DNA from: Stephanodiscus triporus
Lineage: Eukaryota; Bacillariophyta; Thalassiosirophyceae; Thalassiosirales; Thalassiosiraceae
Assembly (NCBI GenBank): GCA_036939755.1
Contig: JALLAZ010000041.1
Span: 1 to 28,597, forward strand
Direction: 5' to 3'
DNA: 28,597 bases
Shown here: piece after piece, positions 9,599 to 19,012 of the stretch
Numbering within the stretch: the first letter of the stretch is position 1
How the letters are laid out: every line of letters starts with the position of its first letter
Notes under the pieces: generated by a model
What the model saw: the letters and a program-made list of their open reading frames with translations, nothing else
Told to the model about the DNA's origin: nothing
Databases searched by the model: none
Made by a program: the position numbers and the translations under genes

Positions 9599-10177
9599 CT
9601 ATTCTTTCACTACTCGTAGTACTAATACTACTAGTGCAAGCTGTATGAGACAGGCACTCTCTACCACTACTGTTGTGGGATGTCGGAGTTGACAACAACG
9701 ACAATGACAACGACAACAACAACAACAATGACAATGACAACAACAACGAGCAATATGCAGGAGCTTGTCGATGATGCCGCTGGACAATGCCAAAGACATC
9801 TCTTTTTCACCCAACAGAGAGATGTCGATCATCAACGTAGCTATCCTTATTTGAGACGTAGATGACTTGAGCTTTTCACCCTTACCAAGCTGTTGAAGAT
9901 GGCTCCACAGCATATCGATCGTGGACAGTACACGCTTCGCAATGATACCATCATGGTGCTTGCCCCAATCCCAACGACAGAGGGCCAGTAAGGAAGAATG
10001 GGCATCCGTGGCTACTCCCACTTGGTCGTTGCTGTTCAGACCAATGAGAAGCTTCGAAAGCGCCAACAGCAGGGTGTCACTGGCTAATATTGTGGTTTTC
10101 ATCTTGTTGATCCATCTCGTCAGACCTGCCGACATCATCCTTGTTATAATTGCAACCGTCGAAGCAGTCCAATGCAA
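9599..10177 (-). other. Helical ORF overlapping the 3' end of the zinc-repeat gene (possible gene fragment)
   Basis: A 192-codon minus-strand ORF runs in a different frame from the last 33 codons of the zinc-repeat gene and continues about 480 bases past its stop. From about 10080 to 9770 it reads like amphipathic helices (LLLALSKLLIGLNSNDQVG, VLSTIDMLWSHLQQLGKG, IRIATLMIDISLLGEKEM, SGIIDKLLHIA), similar in texture to ARM/HEAT repeats. It then runs into a Cys/His-encoding trinucleotide repeat. Its first codon is TTG, so any real coding segment would be an exon or a fragment, not a complete gene. I cannot identify a parent family. It could be a decayed duplicate or a spliced exon. Confidence 0.3.
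9691..9748. repeat. aac/gac/atg trinucleotide repeat
   Basis: An imperfect trinucleotide microsatellite built of acaacg, acaatg and aacaac units. On the minus strand it encodes a Cys/His/Arg run that is unlikely to be a real zinc domain. Confidence 0.8.
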
Positions 10178-12437
10178 TGGAAAATCTCCTCTTCACCTCC
10201 ACCGACTGTGGCATTTTCTTGCATATTGGCTCGTGCCGCCCATTGCTTCTGATGCCGACGGCCTTTCGCTTTTGATTAGAGGATGACGCCACGTCTCTTA
10301 TCCTTGACTGCAGCGCTTGGAGGGAGTACCGATACCGTATCCGCCCGGGCGGGACGTCCTCTTCTATGAATACTCTGCCCTTCTCAGCGGTGGGGATCAA
10401 GACGGAATAAAGGGTCGTCGTCCCGCCGCGATATTGATTCGACGGCTTCACGTTTATGATCTCTCCTTCCATTTCGGAGCTCCCATTATCATCCGCCATC
10501 CTCACAAGCACCGGACAGCAAATGGCGAACGCGATCTCCCCCTCCGAAATCGCGCTGCGACGTTTGCCAGATCCTATCCCTCTCGTCGAGGGATCCCCCT
10601 CCACCTCGTACATCATCGTTTGAGTTTGCGGATCGAACGCAACGGACCTCACGATGCCCGTGTCTGCCGTGAGGTTCCTCGAACACGGAATCGAACGTCG
10701 CATGTTGAACCAAACAGGACATCCCACCGGGTACAGGGCCCATTGGGGCGGTCCCTCCGTCCATGGCGATTTAGCCGATCCCCCTTCCTTGGTGAACTCG
10801 TTTTCCTCCGCCGCGGCGGAGTCCTCCTCCACTGCAGCAGTGGCACACCCGCAGGTGGACTCGGCCGGCGGCCTCCCCACTCCCTCCTCATCTTCCCGCG
10901 CGACGACGTCCCAGTTCGCCGCACCCACGTTCCGATCCTCCAGATGCATGGCCCCCAACGACGCAGTTCCATCATCCCCGATCGTTGTCTGATGCGCGGC
11001 GGACGGCAACGGAAGGCCGCCCCCCTCTTGCAATCCCCCCCCCTCACCGAAGCGACGACGACAACGGGGACGACGGTGGTCCACCTTCGAATCGGAATTC
11101 TCATCATCGTCGTCAATGACAATGACATCGACGAAAGGACGATGTTGAGGGCGAGGATGAAGGGGAACAGTAGGGACGTGGGCCGTGGGCCGTCGACGCG
11201 GCAGCACCATTACTTCAACTTCGTCTTTGTCTTCGACGTCGACGTCGATGGCGGCGAGGCACGTTTTCCCGTGCTCCTCCACCACCTCCCCCATTGTGAG
11301 GAAGCGCCCCACGCCGCGGACGTCGCGAACGCATGACGCGACGCCAGCGTCAAGCGGCCTCGCACACCCTCCCAATGTCGACGCGGTCGCGCACTCCTCG
11401 TCGCAATCGTCCTCCTCGGGAGGTAGAGCTCTCGGATTCGTCGGGGATGTCCCCCCCGCCGCCCCGTCCACGTCGACAACTGCGGCCAGGCACGCCCTCT
11501 CGTGCTTCTCTGCCTCCTCCATCGTGGGGAAGCGCGCGACGCCGCATATGTCGCAGACATACGACACGACATAAGGACGCCGAGGTCGCTCGTCGCAATC
11601 GTCTTCGACCCGATCGTTGACGTCGGGGGGGGACCCGTCCGGGAGGTCCGTGACCCTTGCGAGACCCACGCCCCCCCTCGAACGACGCGGGCCATCCTCA
11701 TCGTCTTCCACGGTCTCGTAGGTGTACTCAGAGTCGTCATCGTCTTCGCCGTCATCTTCATCGTCGTCGTCATCGCCGTCGTTGTCATCTTCATCGTCGT
11801 CGTCGTCGTCGTCATCGTCGTCGCTGTTGCGCTCCAGTACAGCGAGCGCCCTGAGGGCGATGCCGCTCGGCGACTTACCACTCACATCCCTCACTCGCGC
11901 CCCCCTCGGCCCGCCGATATCCCCGCCCCTTCCGACAATAGCGCCGCCAGTCGCGGCTTGGTCTCGCTCGGCGGGCCGAGGAGGCGGATCAACCTTGCCC
12001 GGGGCGGCGATGAGATACTTCGCACCGTGCCTTTTGCAAACTCCGCCCTTAACGGCTCCATTGGTGCACCCCTCATGGCTGCAGAGTATTATCTTCACCT
12101 TCGCGCCGTGTCTGTAGCAAACTCCTCCCATGAGGCTTCTGTTGGTGCACCCCTCGTGGCTGCATCGTTTCCTCTTTGCGCCGTGCCCGACACAAACTCC
12201 GCCCTGAACGGCAAAATTGGTGCACCCCTCGTGGCTGCAGCGTTTCTTCTTCGCGCCATGCCTGAAACAAACTCCTCCCTCTCTGCCAATATTGGTGCAT
12301 CCCTCATGGCTGCAGCCGTACTGGTAGCGTGTCTTCTCCACGCCGTGCCTCATACAAACTTTTACCTCTTGATCGTCGTTGTCGTCCTCTCCCGGCGGGT
12401 CGGGGGAGTGATCAGGGAGCGATCCCGTGCGGTTCAT
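10077..12437 (-). CDS. WRKY19-like zinc-repeat protein
   Basis: This single-exon ORF of 786 residues starts at the ATG at 12437 (MNRTGSLPDH). Residues 28-140 hold a half unit (VCMRHG) and four full units of the form CSHEGCTN-x6-GGVC-x2-HGAK, a C-x4-C-x9-C-x2-H pattern, with first cysteines at residues 42, 67, 92 and 119. Such units occur in WRKY19-like proteins and are common in diatom genomes. There they probably bind zinc, but their role is not established. An Asp tract follows (about residues 206-236). Residues 295-316 form a possible C2H2/C2HC finger (Cys295, Cys298, His312, Cys316), and a second copy near 370-393 has lost its first two cysteines. Residues 566-700 (WALYPVGCPVWF to RVFIEEDVPPGRIRYR) look like a folded beta-rich module. 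The C-terminus is basic. A nuclear or nucleic-acid-binding role is an inference. Confidence 0.82.
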   Translation of the reverse strand: MNRTGSLPDHSPDPPGEDDNDDQEVKVCMRHGVEKTRYQYGCSHEGCTNIGREGGVCFRHGAKKKRCSHEGCTNFAVQGGVCVGHGAKRKRCSHEGCTNRSLMGGVCYRHGAKVKIILCSHEGCTNGAVKGGVCKRHGAKYLIAAPGKVDPPPRPAERDQAATGGAIVGRGGDIGGPRGARVRDVSGKSPSGIALRALAVLERNSDDDDDDDDDDEDDNDGDDDDDEDDGEDDDDSEYTYETVEDDEDGPRRSRGGVGLARVTDLPDGSPPDVNDRVEDDCDERPRRPYVVSYVCDICGVARFPTMEEAEKHERACLAAVVDVDGAAGGTSPTNPRALPPEEDDCDEECATASTLGGCARPLDAGVASCVRDVRGVGRFLTMGEVVEEHGKTCLAAIDVDVEDKDEVEVMVLPRRRPTAHVPTVPLHPRPQHRPFVDVIVIDDDDENSDSKVDHRRPRCRRRFGEGGGLQEGGGLPLPSAAHQTTIGDDGTASLGAMHLEDRNVGAANWDVVAREDEEGVGRPPAESTCGCATAAVEEDSAAAEENEFTKEGGSAKSPWTEGPPQWALYPVGCPVWFNMRRSIPCSRNLTADTGIVRSVAFDPQTQTMMYEVEGDPSTRGIGSGKRRSAISEGEIAFAICCPVLVRMADDNGSSEMEGEIINVKPSNQYRGGTTTLYSVLIPTAEKGRVFIEEDVPPGRIRYRYSLQALQSRIRDVASSSNQKRKAVGIRSNGRHEPICKKMPQSVEVKRRFSIALDCFDGCNYNKDDVGRSDEMDQQDENHNISQ
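11736..11822. repeat. tcg/tca-rich tract encoding poly-Asp/Glu
   Basis: A run of TCG, TCA and TCT triplets on the plus strand encodes an uninterrupted acidic region in the zinc-repeat protein on the minus strand. It also opens long false ORFs on the plus strand. Confidence 0.8.
12018..12356 (-). repeat. Tandem coding repeats of the CSHEGCTN zinc unit
   Basis: Four full units spaced 75, 75 and 81 bases apart, plus a leading half unit, are visible as repeated ggtgcacccctcgtggctgc-like blocks on the plus strand. They are well conserved in DNA as well as protein, which suggests recent tandem duplication or gene conversion. Confidence 0.85.
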
Positions 12438-12649
12438 TCACTTTTACCCGGCCGGCCGCGAGTAATAGAGGTAAGGTAGAGAACATAAAAATTTGTTCGT
12501 CGGCCACAGGACAAAAAAGAAAAAAGCGCATCGAACACGCGCCACGCGGACAGTCTCTTTTTGGGGGGCAGGGGGGACCGGGGACCCCCTCCATCCATCC
12601 CCCCAAACTTTTGGGTTCGCAGCAAACGACGACGACAACGACGACGACG
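12438..12649. promoter_or_regulatory. Divergent promoter region
   Basis: The 212 bp between the start codons of the zinc-repeat gene (minus) and the AAA+ ATPase locus (plus) must carry regulatory sequence for both. It includes an A-rich run (12513-12525) and a G/C-rich block near 12560-12605. No specific core element is recognised. Confidence 0.4.
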
Positions 12650-14034
12650 ATGGGTCCGGCCGATGCGGCCCCGGACGACGATGAGGACTCGATCGTCCCT
12701 CCCGACGCTCGTCAATGTCGTCTTCGTCGTAGTCATCGTCGTCAACGCCCGAACGAAGATCTCGTCGTCAGCGTCCGTCTTCGTCCCGCATCGACGAACG
12801 ACGGGGGGGGCAGGACGACGAGGAGGGCCCCGCTCGTGCCGATCGTCCTCCTCCGACTCGCGTCGACGACTGCCGCCGCGGCACATCGGCTCGAGGACGA
12901 TCCCCTCCTCCGTGCGTGCGTCAGGCGGCTGCTCGTCGGGAGGGTGGTGTCCCGTCCCTGGACGGGCGAGGGCGAGGTTGACGACGACGACGACGACCGC
13001 GGCGAGACGATCGTGCTGCGCGTGCCGAGGCCGGGCGGTCGTCGTGTGGACGACGACGACGGCGGCGGCGGAATTCTGGAGTTTGTCGTGATCAAAGTTG
13101 AGGCCGCCATCGGGAAAACTGGGAAGGTCGCGAAGGACCTCGTCGTGGTGCCTAGCACGAGGATCGTCTTTCTACCTTCGTCCGCGGACGACGGCGATGG
13201 CGTCGTTGCCACGCCAGCCCCCCCGCCGATTTCTTCGTTGTCATCGTCGTCGTCGTCGTCAGGAACTGTCGCTCCCGCCCCGCACGAGCTCTTGGTGGAT
13301 TGCCTTAGGTCGATACTTTCCCTCCATTTGTCGCCATTTGAAGGAGAAGAAGAAGACGGCTACGACGTCGACGATCGATGACAATGGTGCGGGCGGTGAC
13401 ATCGGCGTCGACGTCCCACCTTCCCCCACTCCTTCCTCCTCTCTGGCCCACCGGGCGTGGGCAAGACCCGCTTGGTGAGGACGGCGGTCGACATCGGGAA
13501 CGCGTCCTTGTTGTGGCCACGACCAATCGCGTCGACGCCATCCCTGATTGTCTGCAATGGCCCAGACGGCTGGAGAGGGAGATTGTCGTACGACCGCCTG
13601 ATGCGGACGGGAGGTACGCGCTGTTGAGAGACATGCTGCACGAGGTCGACGATGACGGTGGCGATCTTGAGGGGGGCCTGCGGGGTGTCGCCAACCCATG
13701 CATCGGCTACGTTGCGGCCGACCTGTTGGTGCTGGTGCAAAGGGCCGCCCAGCTTGCGGTGGAGGGGGCAAGGGGGGGGGTCGGGGGTCGCGGTGGACCA
13801 ATGCGCCATCCCGGGATGACCGCGAGAGACCTGACATCGGCCATGGCCGACATTGGCGCGTTGTGCCTGCGGGATGCGGCGATCTCCGCCCCGCCGGAGA
13901 CATTGTGGGACGACGTCGCCGGCGATGCCGGGGGGGCAAAGCGCACGCTTCGTGAGGCAATCGAGTGGCCAAAGACGCGCCAGAGCGCGTTCGAGGTGCT
14001 AGGACTGTTCCCCCCCCACGGCGTCCTTCTACAG
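12650..14034 (+). pseudogene. Cdc48/AFG2 (SPATA5)-type AAA+ ATPase, internally deleted and frame-disrupted
   Basis: The parts of a two-ring AAA+ ATPase appear in the right order but incomplete. The frame from ATG 12650 gives an N-domain-like region ending VVVPSTRIVFLP and PHELLVDCLRSILSLHLSP, then stops at 13379. The first Walker A, FLLSGPPGVGKTRLVRTAVD, is at 13433-13492 in that same frame, after a second in-frame stop. The next recognisable part, VLVVATTNRVDAIPDCL (sensor-1 region), starts at about 13501 in another frame. About 100 residues including Walker B are absent between them. The end of ring 1 (GYVAADLLVLVQRAAQLA) and the start of ring 2 (LWDDVAGDAGGAKRTLREAI and FPPHGVLL) follow without a break to 14031. 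The second Walker A and all the rest are missing, and MutY sequence begins instead. Full-length AFG2 is about 780-900 residues. As written, this cannot be a working ATPase. Confidence 0.75.
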
Positions 14035-15358
14035 GCTCGACTGCTGCACGCCGGCGCGAGGCGCGTCATGAACAAGTACGGCGGCATCGTGACCGACTCG
14101 GTGTCCGAGCTATTGAAGGTCGAGGGCGTGGGGAGGTACATGGCATTGGCGATCGCGAGCATCGCGTACAGCGTCAAGGTGCCGGTCGTGGATGGCAACA
14201 TCTGCCGCGTGCTCTGTCGACTGACAGGCGTCGCGAACCACATTAAGGCGGGCGTGCTGAAGGACGACCTTGGATGGACCCTCGCGGATAGGATCATCCG
14301 AGCCGGGACACCGCCGGGGGGGGGGGAGAAAGGCGCCGGTCGCGGCTCCCCGGGCGAGGTGAACCAGGCGCTGATGGAACTCGGCGCGACCTACTGCTCC
14401 CCCAACGGGAGCGGCATCGACGACGGCGATCCGCTCAGGGAATTTTACGTTTCCACCCGGCTGGGCGTCGCCATCGGACGCGCCGTGCGTGACGCCGCCG
14501 ACAGGGGTCGCGTGGAGAGTCTCGTCGCGAGCAAATTTGCGTCGTCGGGGGACAAGGGGGAAGGCCGTTGTCGCCTGTGCGATCCGGGCGGAATGTTTAC
14601 CGCGTACTACGATATCGTGGACCGGATAGACGCCGACTCGGGCATCAGCTCGAAGGCGCGACGAGAGAATGCGTACGCCATCGCCGGCCACTCGTCCATA
14701 CCCATATCTCCACCAAAGAAGAGTAAGAGGGAGGAGGTGATCGCCGTCGCGGTGATTAGTTTGCGGGTTTCAAACAATGATCGTCATTGGCTCATGGCGA
14801 AGCGGCCTTCGGAGGGCTTGCTTGCTGGTAAGTGTGTGTGGAGCCTTCTTCCTAGAGCAGTATTTGTACTGAGGACTCTCAGCTGAGTCTGTGTTTCTTT
14901 TTTTTTCTCTTCAATTGTCAGGTCAGTGGGAGTTTCCATCAGTGTGCCTCTGGAACTCGGCCGAGCAGGCGAAGGGGAAAGGAAACGAAAAAGCTGGCAA
15001 GCCCCCAACTGTTGCAGTCCCGCTCATTGATCCCGATTTAAGATCAGACGCACTCAATTCTTTTTTGACTGATATATTCGAATCCAGCGATGATTATTCC
15101 TCGGTCACCTTTGAAAAGAGGGTGCAGATTAAGGATGCTGTCGTCCACGTCTTTTCTCACGTGTCCCACACCATGTGGGTTGAGCACGGCGAGGTCGAAG
15201 CCGCCGTTGACGACCTGTCACTCCTGTCCAAAAGATGGAAACTCAATGGGCGAGAAATTGGCTGGATGACTGAAGGTGACATGGAATCTTTTGGCATTAC
15301 ATCGGGCGTGCGTAAGGTCCTTGCTTTGACCCAACGATGTATTACATCTCTAGCCTAA
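14035..15358 (+). CDS. MUTYH: MutY-type adenine DNA glycosylase, N-terminally truncated, fused in frame to the AAA+ remnant
   Basis: MutY/MUTYH removes adenine mispaired with 8-oxoguanine in base excision repair. The coding parts are 14035-14827 and 14922-15358, with a 94-nt intron (GTAAGT donor, TTGTCAG acceptor) that joins GLLA to GQWEFPS. Homology starts at ARLLHAGARRVMNKYGG. It continues through the helix-hairpin-helix VEGVGRYMALAIASIAYS, the catalytic aspartate in VVDGNICRVLCRL (codon at 14191) and NQALMELGATYC. Cluster-type cysteines are at 14395 and in CRLC (14569-14580), separated by an insertion. The C-terminal NUDIX-like 8-oxoG recognition domain is complete (HWLMAKRPSEGLLAG and VVHVFSHV). 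Missing are the N-terminal helices with the catalytic Glu (family motif around LQQTQV) and an obvious fourth cluster cysteine. The frame is open upstream to 13378 through the AAA+ remnant. The locus is convergent with the kinase gene, 108 bp away. Confidence 0.8.
14828..14921 (+). other. Intron in the MutY gene
   Basis: GTAAGT donor, a strong polypyrimidine run (14895-14910) and a TTGTCAG acceptor. The intron is phase 1 and splicing restores the conserved LLAGQWEFPS motif. It contains an in-frame stop, so it must be removed. Confidence 0.9.
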
Positions 15359-15466
15359 TCATTGTTATATATGATTAGAACTGTACTCCACCCATTATGC
15401 TAAGAATGCAATAGCACGGCAAAGGCAGAACGGTTATTAATTTAGCTTAATAAAGTTACTCTTTTG

Positions 15467-18400
15467 CTACATCATATTCAAGTCTTTCTTGGAAAACGGA
15501 GTCTTCTTCGCGTATGGATTTATTCCCTTCTGGGTATTCATATCTGCAGCCCGACCAGTATTTTCTTTGTTGCGTCTCTTGGCCCAGTCGGGCCACGACG
15601 ACGTATCCAATACTGTTCTTGTTTGTACTTTCGGTAGAGGAGACTGGAGGGACAGACTGTAACACAAGGAGTCCGATAGGGATTTGCTGAGTACTTCGTG
15701 TTCAGGTATTTGATTGAGTGGTGATTTGAACACAGATTCAGGATTTTCACCAAAATGAGCCCTCCGAGGTGATTGTGACAGTGAGGGGCCTTCCATAGCA
15801 TTTATCGTAGTCATATTTGGAGATTTTGGATTGTGATCAATATTGTTTTTGAGAAATGTATGACTCAGTATCGCGGAGGCGCTCGGACGCTTGGAAGGAT
15901 CTCTTTGAAAGCACACGGTCAATATTTTCTCCAAGAGAGAATACTCCAGATCGCTACAATCATTCAACTCAGGTAGCTTTGGGGGCCTGTCGTGACTTTT
16001 TAGATGTATAAATAAAGCAATTGGACTCTTGAAACCCATGCTTTTCCACGGTGGTGAACCGGTTAGCATCTGATATATGCAGCCTCCAACACTCCATATA
16101 TCAGCCTTACTTCCATACTTTTCCTCAAATACTTCTGGAGCCATGAAGTAACTATTAAATACGAAAGGGAGAGAGTGCAAGACATTGCCCATTGAGAAAG
16201 CGAGGATGAAGAGGGTGCGGGGCAAGCGAATTAGGACGCGAGTATGAAAAACAAAAAAAAACCACTTACGGAGTCCCTCTCATGGTCATTTCCATCTCGT
16301 CAGACACTGCACAAAACTCTTCAACTCGTTTGCTGGCACCAAAGTCAGCAAGCTTTATTGTGCCATCATTACTCACTAAGATGTTTCCTCCCTGAAAGAA
16401 ATATAATATACCAAAGTTTGTAAGAAATGATTGAAAAGACAGGCAGAGATTACTCATGTCCTACCTTGATATCACGATGTATAATTCCATGGGAGTGAAG
16501 GTAGTCAAGACCCTTGAGAATTTGTATAAGATAAGACTTCACAACAGTAATGGAAAATGGCCCAAACCTCTTCAGCAGTGCCGAAATGCTCCCTCCTGGA
16601 GCCCATTCTTGGAAGATGTTGAGTATGTTTTTTGAGTTATCCACCTCTGCACCTAAGTACCGGACTATGTTTGGATGCTTTAATGACTTCATGAGATCGA
16701 TTTCTCTTTGAATATCCTCTACAATTGCACGTTTATTTTCGCTAGGGATGTGGAGCACCTTCACAGCCATGATACCTGCCAGTTGAACGCAATTTTACAA
16801 AAGACATGAATAATGAACAACAAATCATTCTTGGCAACACATGGATTGGCAAAGATGGATTTCACTCACTGCCATTAATAGCATTCAGTCCCGTGTAGAC
16901 TCTACCAAAGGATCCTACTCCAATCTGAGACCCGAGACTCCATTTTCCCTTCTCGATTAGATTTCTTGACTTGATCGAATCACCGAAAGAGTTAGACATA
17001 GACATCGTATCATCGAGATTGCGATTTGGTGTTTTGGAATTGACGCTAAAATCGGGGGACAAGTTCTTGAACACCGTTCCAGACATAATGGAAACATCGT
17101 TCGCGTCCTCCTCGGCTGACGTAGCACTCTTTGGCGACGAACAATAATTGGCTGCAGATATTGCTTTGAATTCCGAGGACACACTTTGCTGATCGTTCTT
17201 CTGTTGCAACAAATCATCTACAGCTGCCCAGCTTGGCATATTTTGCTCGCCATCACAGGATGCGTTGAATTTCAATAGCGGACCCAATATGCATTTGGCG
17301 TTCTCAACAGAAACATTCTTTTTATGTTCATCCTCTTCACATCCATCATCCTGCATCACATCATCATCCACCGTCAATTGCGGTATCACTTCTGCTTCTC
17401 CACACAGGACGACTTCTGCACCGTAGCCGTCGCCTTCATCGGCACTCGCGACCTCAAAAAAACTAGGCTCATTTGTACCCTCAAGATTGTCACCCTTCCG
17501 TCCAAATTCCAGCTCAACATTTCCCTGAATCAGGTCAGTCAGCCTCGATTTAATAAGCTTTTTCATTCTTTTCTCGACTTTTGGAAGATAAAAATGATTG
17601 GCGACAGACTGAAGAATATCTTTTACTGTGACAGTGTCCTTATCGGCCTCAGAAAACAGTCGATCGACAATATCATACATCTCCGATGTAGAAGGCTCGA
17701 CAGGAGGGGACGAATCTTTCACTGATGTACACAATTTTGTACAAGGAGTTTGAACAGGACATATCTCTTGAGATTCTGGCTCTTCGTCATGTGGAGCAAG
17801 TGAGATTGTGTCAGCGTCTGCATCCTCCAGTGACCCACCCAGGTCATCATTGGCACTTTCATTTTCATCGTTGAGGATGTAGCTCAGCGTTTTTTTGCAT
17901 TCTCTGAGCTGACTTGTTGATGATGTTCCCGGATCTTTGTAGAGAATGACATCCTCCTCGCCGCCACTACCATCATCACAAATACCCGCATTTACAGCTC
18001 GACCACCAACCGCCTTCTGCCTTCCTTTATTTCCTTGCTTCTTTGCACTTTCATCTGACTCAAACTCAAACTCGTCGTCACTGTCGCTACTTTCTGCATC
18101 AACTGAATAATCCTCATCCTCCGATTCGTAATCATCACCCTCGTCATCATTGTCGTTGTAGCTCTGGTCACAGCTTTGGCTTTCTATATCGCCAGTTGCA
18201 GGGTAAGATCTTGACATTTCACTTGAATGAGCGCTGGTTTCTTCATCATCTTCATCTTTATCGCCGCTGTCATTGATTTCACTTCTTGAATCTCGTGATC
18301 CAAAAGTTTCGCTGCTATCTTCCATCTCGTCTGGATGTGCACTGCCAAAAGTATAACTGTCGTTGTCGTGTTTATCTTCGTTTGACGCGGGTGATGTATC

Positions 18401-19012
18401 ACAATTTAGAAATACCGGAGATAATGGAGAGAGCAATAGATCGCAGTTGTCGCCCACATAGCTGTCGGTGTTCACTTTGACCGATGTCATCGGTAGAGTA
18501 TACGTCGAACTTTCCGCCGGCGACAGTGTATAAGATGACTGATCTGCATCTGCAGCACTCACGAAGATATTGGCATTATTTTCTTTACCGCCTCGTTGTG
18601 TTGATGGCGGCGTGGACGGTCCATTCGATTTAGTGGGCTTAGCGCAAGGTATGGAAGACTCGATCACCTTCTTATACTGAATTTGTGTTGATTTCGAAAC
18701 CTTCAATTCCTGCTTGGGATTCAAGGGTTCATCTATTACAGCAAGCGATCCCACTGCTACCAATTTGTGTGACGATTCCACTAAAACATCATTCAGCATG
18801 GATTTGCCTTCCTTTTTCGTCCGCGATGACGACTTCATTTTCACTCGCACGTGGGACGCCGCATGCGCTCCTCCATCACCATCATCGTCGTAATTCTCCT
18901 CCTCCACGACGATACTTTTCCCGTGGAGATTGGCCAGCATGCCACCGGCTCTTTGAGCGCGGGCACGTCCTCCTCTCCTCCGTGCGCGGGGCTTGTTATT
19001 GTCTTCCGCCAT
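15467..19012 (-). CDS. MAPKKK-like Ser/Thr protein kinase (STE11/MEKK/ANP type), four exons
   Basis: The model is 1086 residues: exons 19012-16870, 16775-16465, 16391-16270 and 16151-15467, with introns of 94, 73 and 118 nt. All junctions restore kinase motifs. The kinase domain begins near residue 690: IGVGSFGRVYTG (ATP loop), Lys720 in MAVKV, HRDIKGGNIL with catalytic Asp816, and Asp834 of DFG in KLADFGASKRV. The activation segment ends RGTPYFMAPEV, followed by ADIWSVGGCIYQMLTG and RPSASAILSHTF. The GTPYFMAPEV segment and WAPGGSISALL match the MEKK/ANP subfamily, which phosphorylates MAPKKs. About 690 N-terminal residues are acidic and Ser-rich, probably disordered and regulatory, after a basic start (RARRRGGRARAQR). 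The C-terminal tail ends NPYAKKTPFSKKDLN. It is divergent from the coiled-coil gene across 328 bp. Upstream signal and MAPKK partner are unknown. Confidence 0.93.

Noticed and set aside
9691..9748. Cys/His-rich run on the minus strand as a zinc domain
   Set aside because: It is the translation of a trinucleotide microsatellite, with no regular metal-binding spacing.
12018..12356. Possible CRISPR array or satellite, because of regularly spaced similar blocks
   Set aside because: The blocks are coding repeats with a 75-81-base period that keep one reading frame and encode zinc units. There are no unique spacers between short identical repeats.
11502..12479. 325-codon plus-strand ORF opposite the zinc-repeat gene
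   Set aside because: Poly-Val and Ala/Ser repeats are produced by reading the complement of poly-Asp and zinc-repeat codons. The minus strand has the recognisable family motifs.
12742..13212. 156-codon minus-strand ORF opposite the ATPase N-domain
   Set aside because: Ser/Thr/Arg low complexity with no motif. The plus-strand frame has the ATPase N-domain and leads to Walker A.
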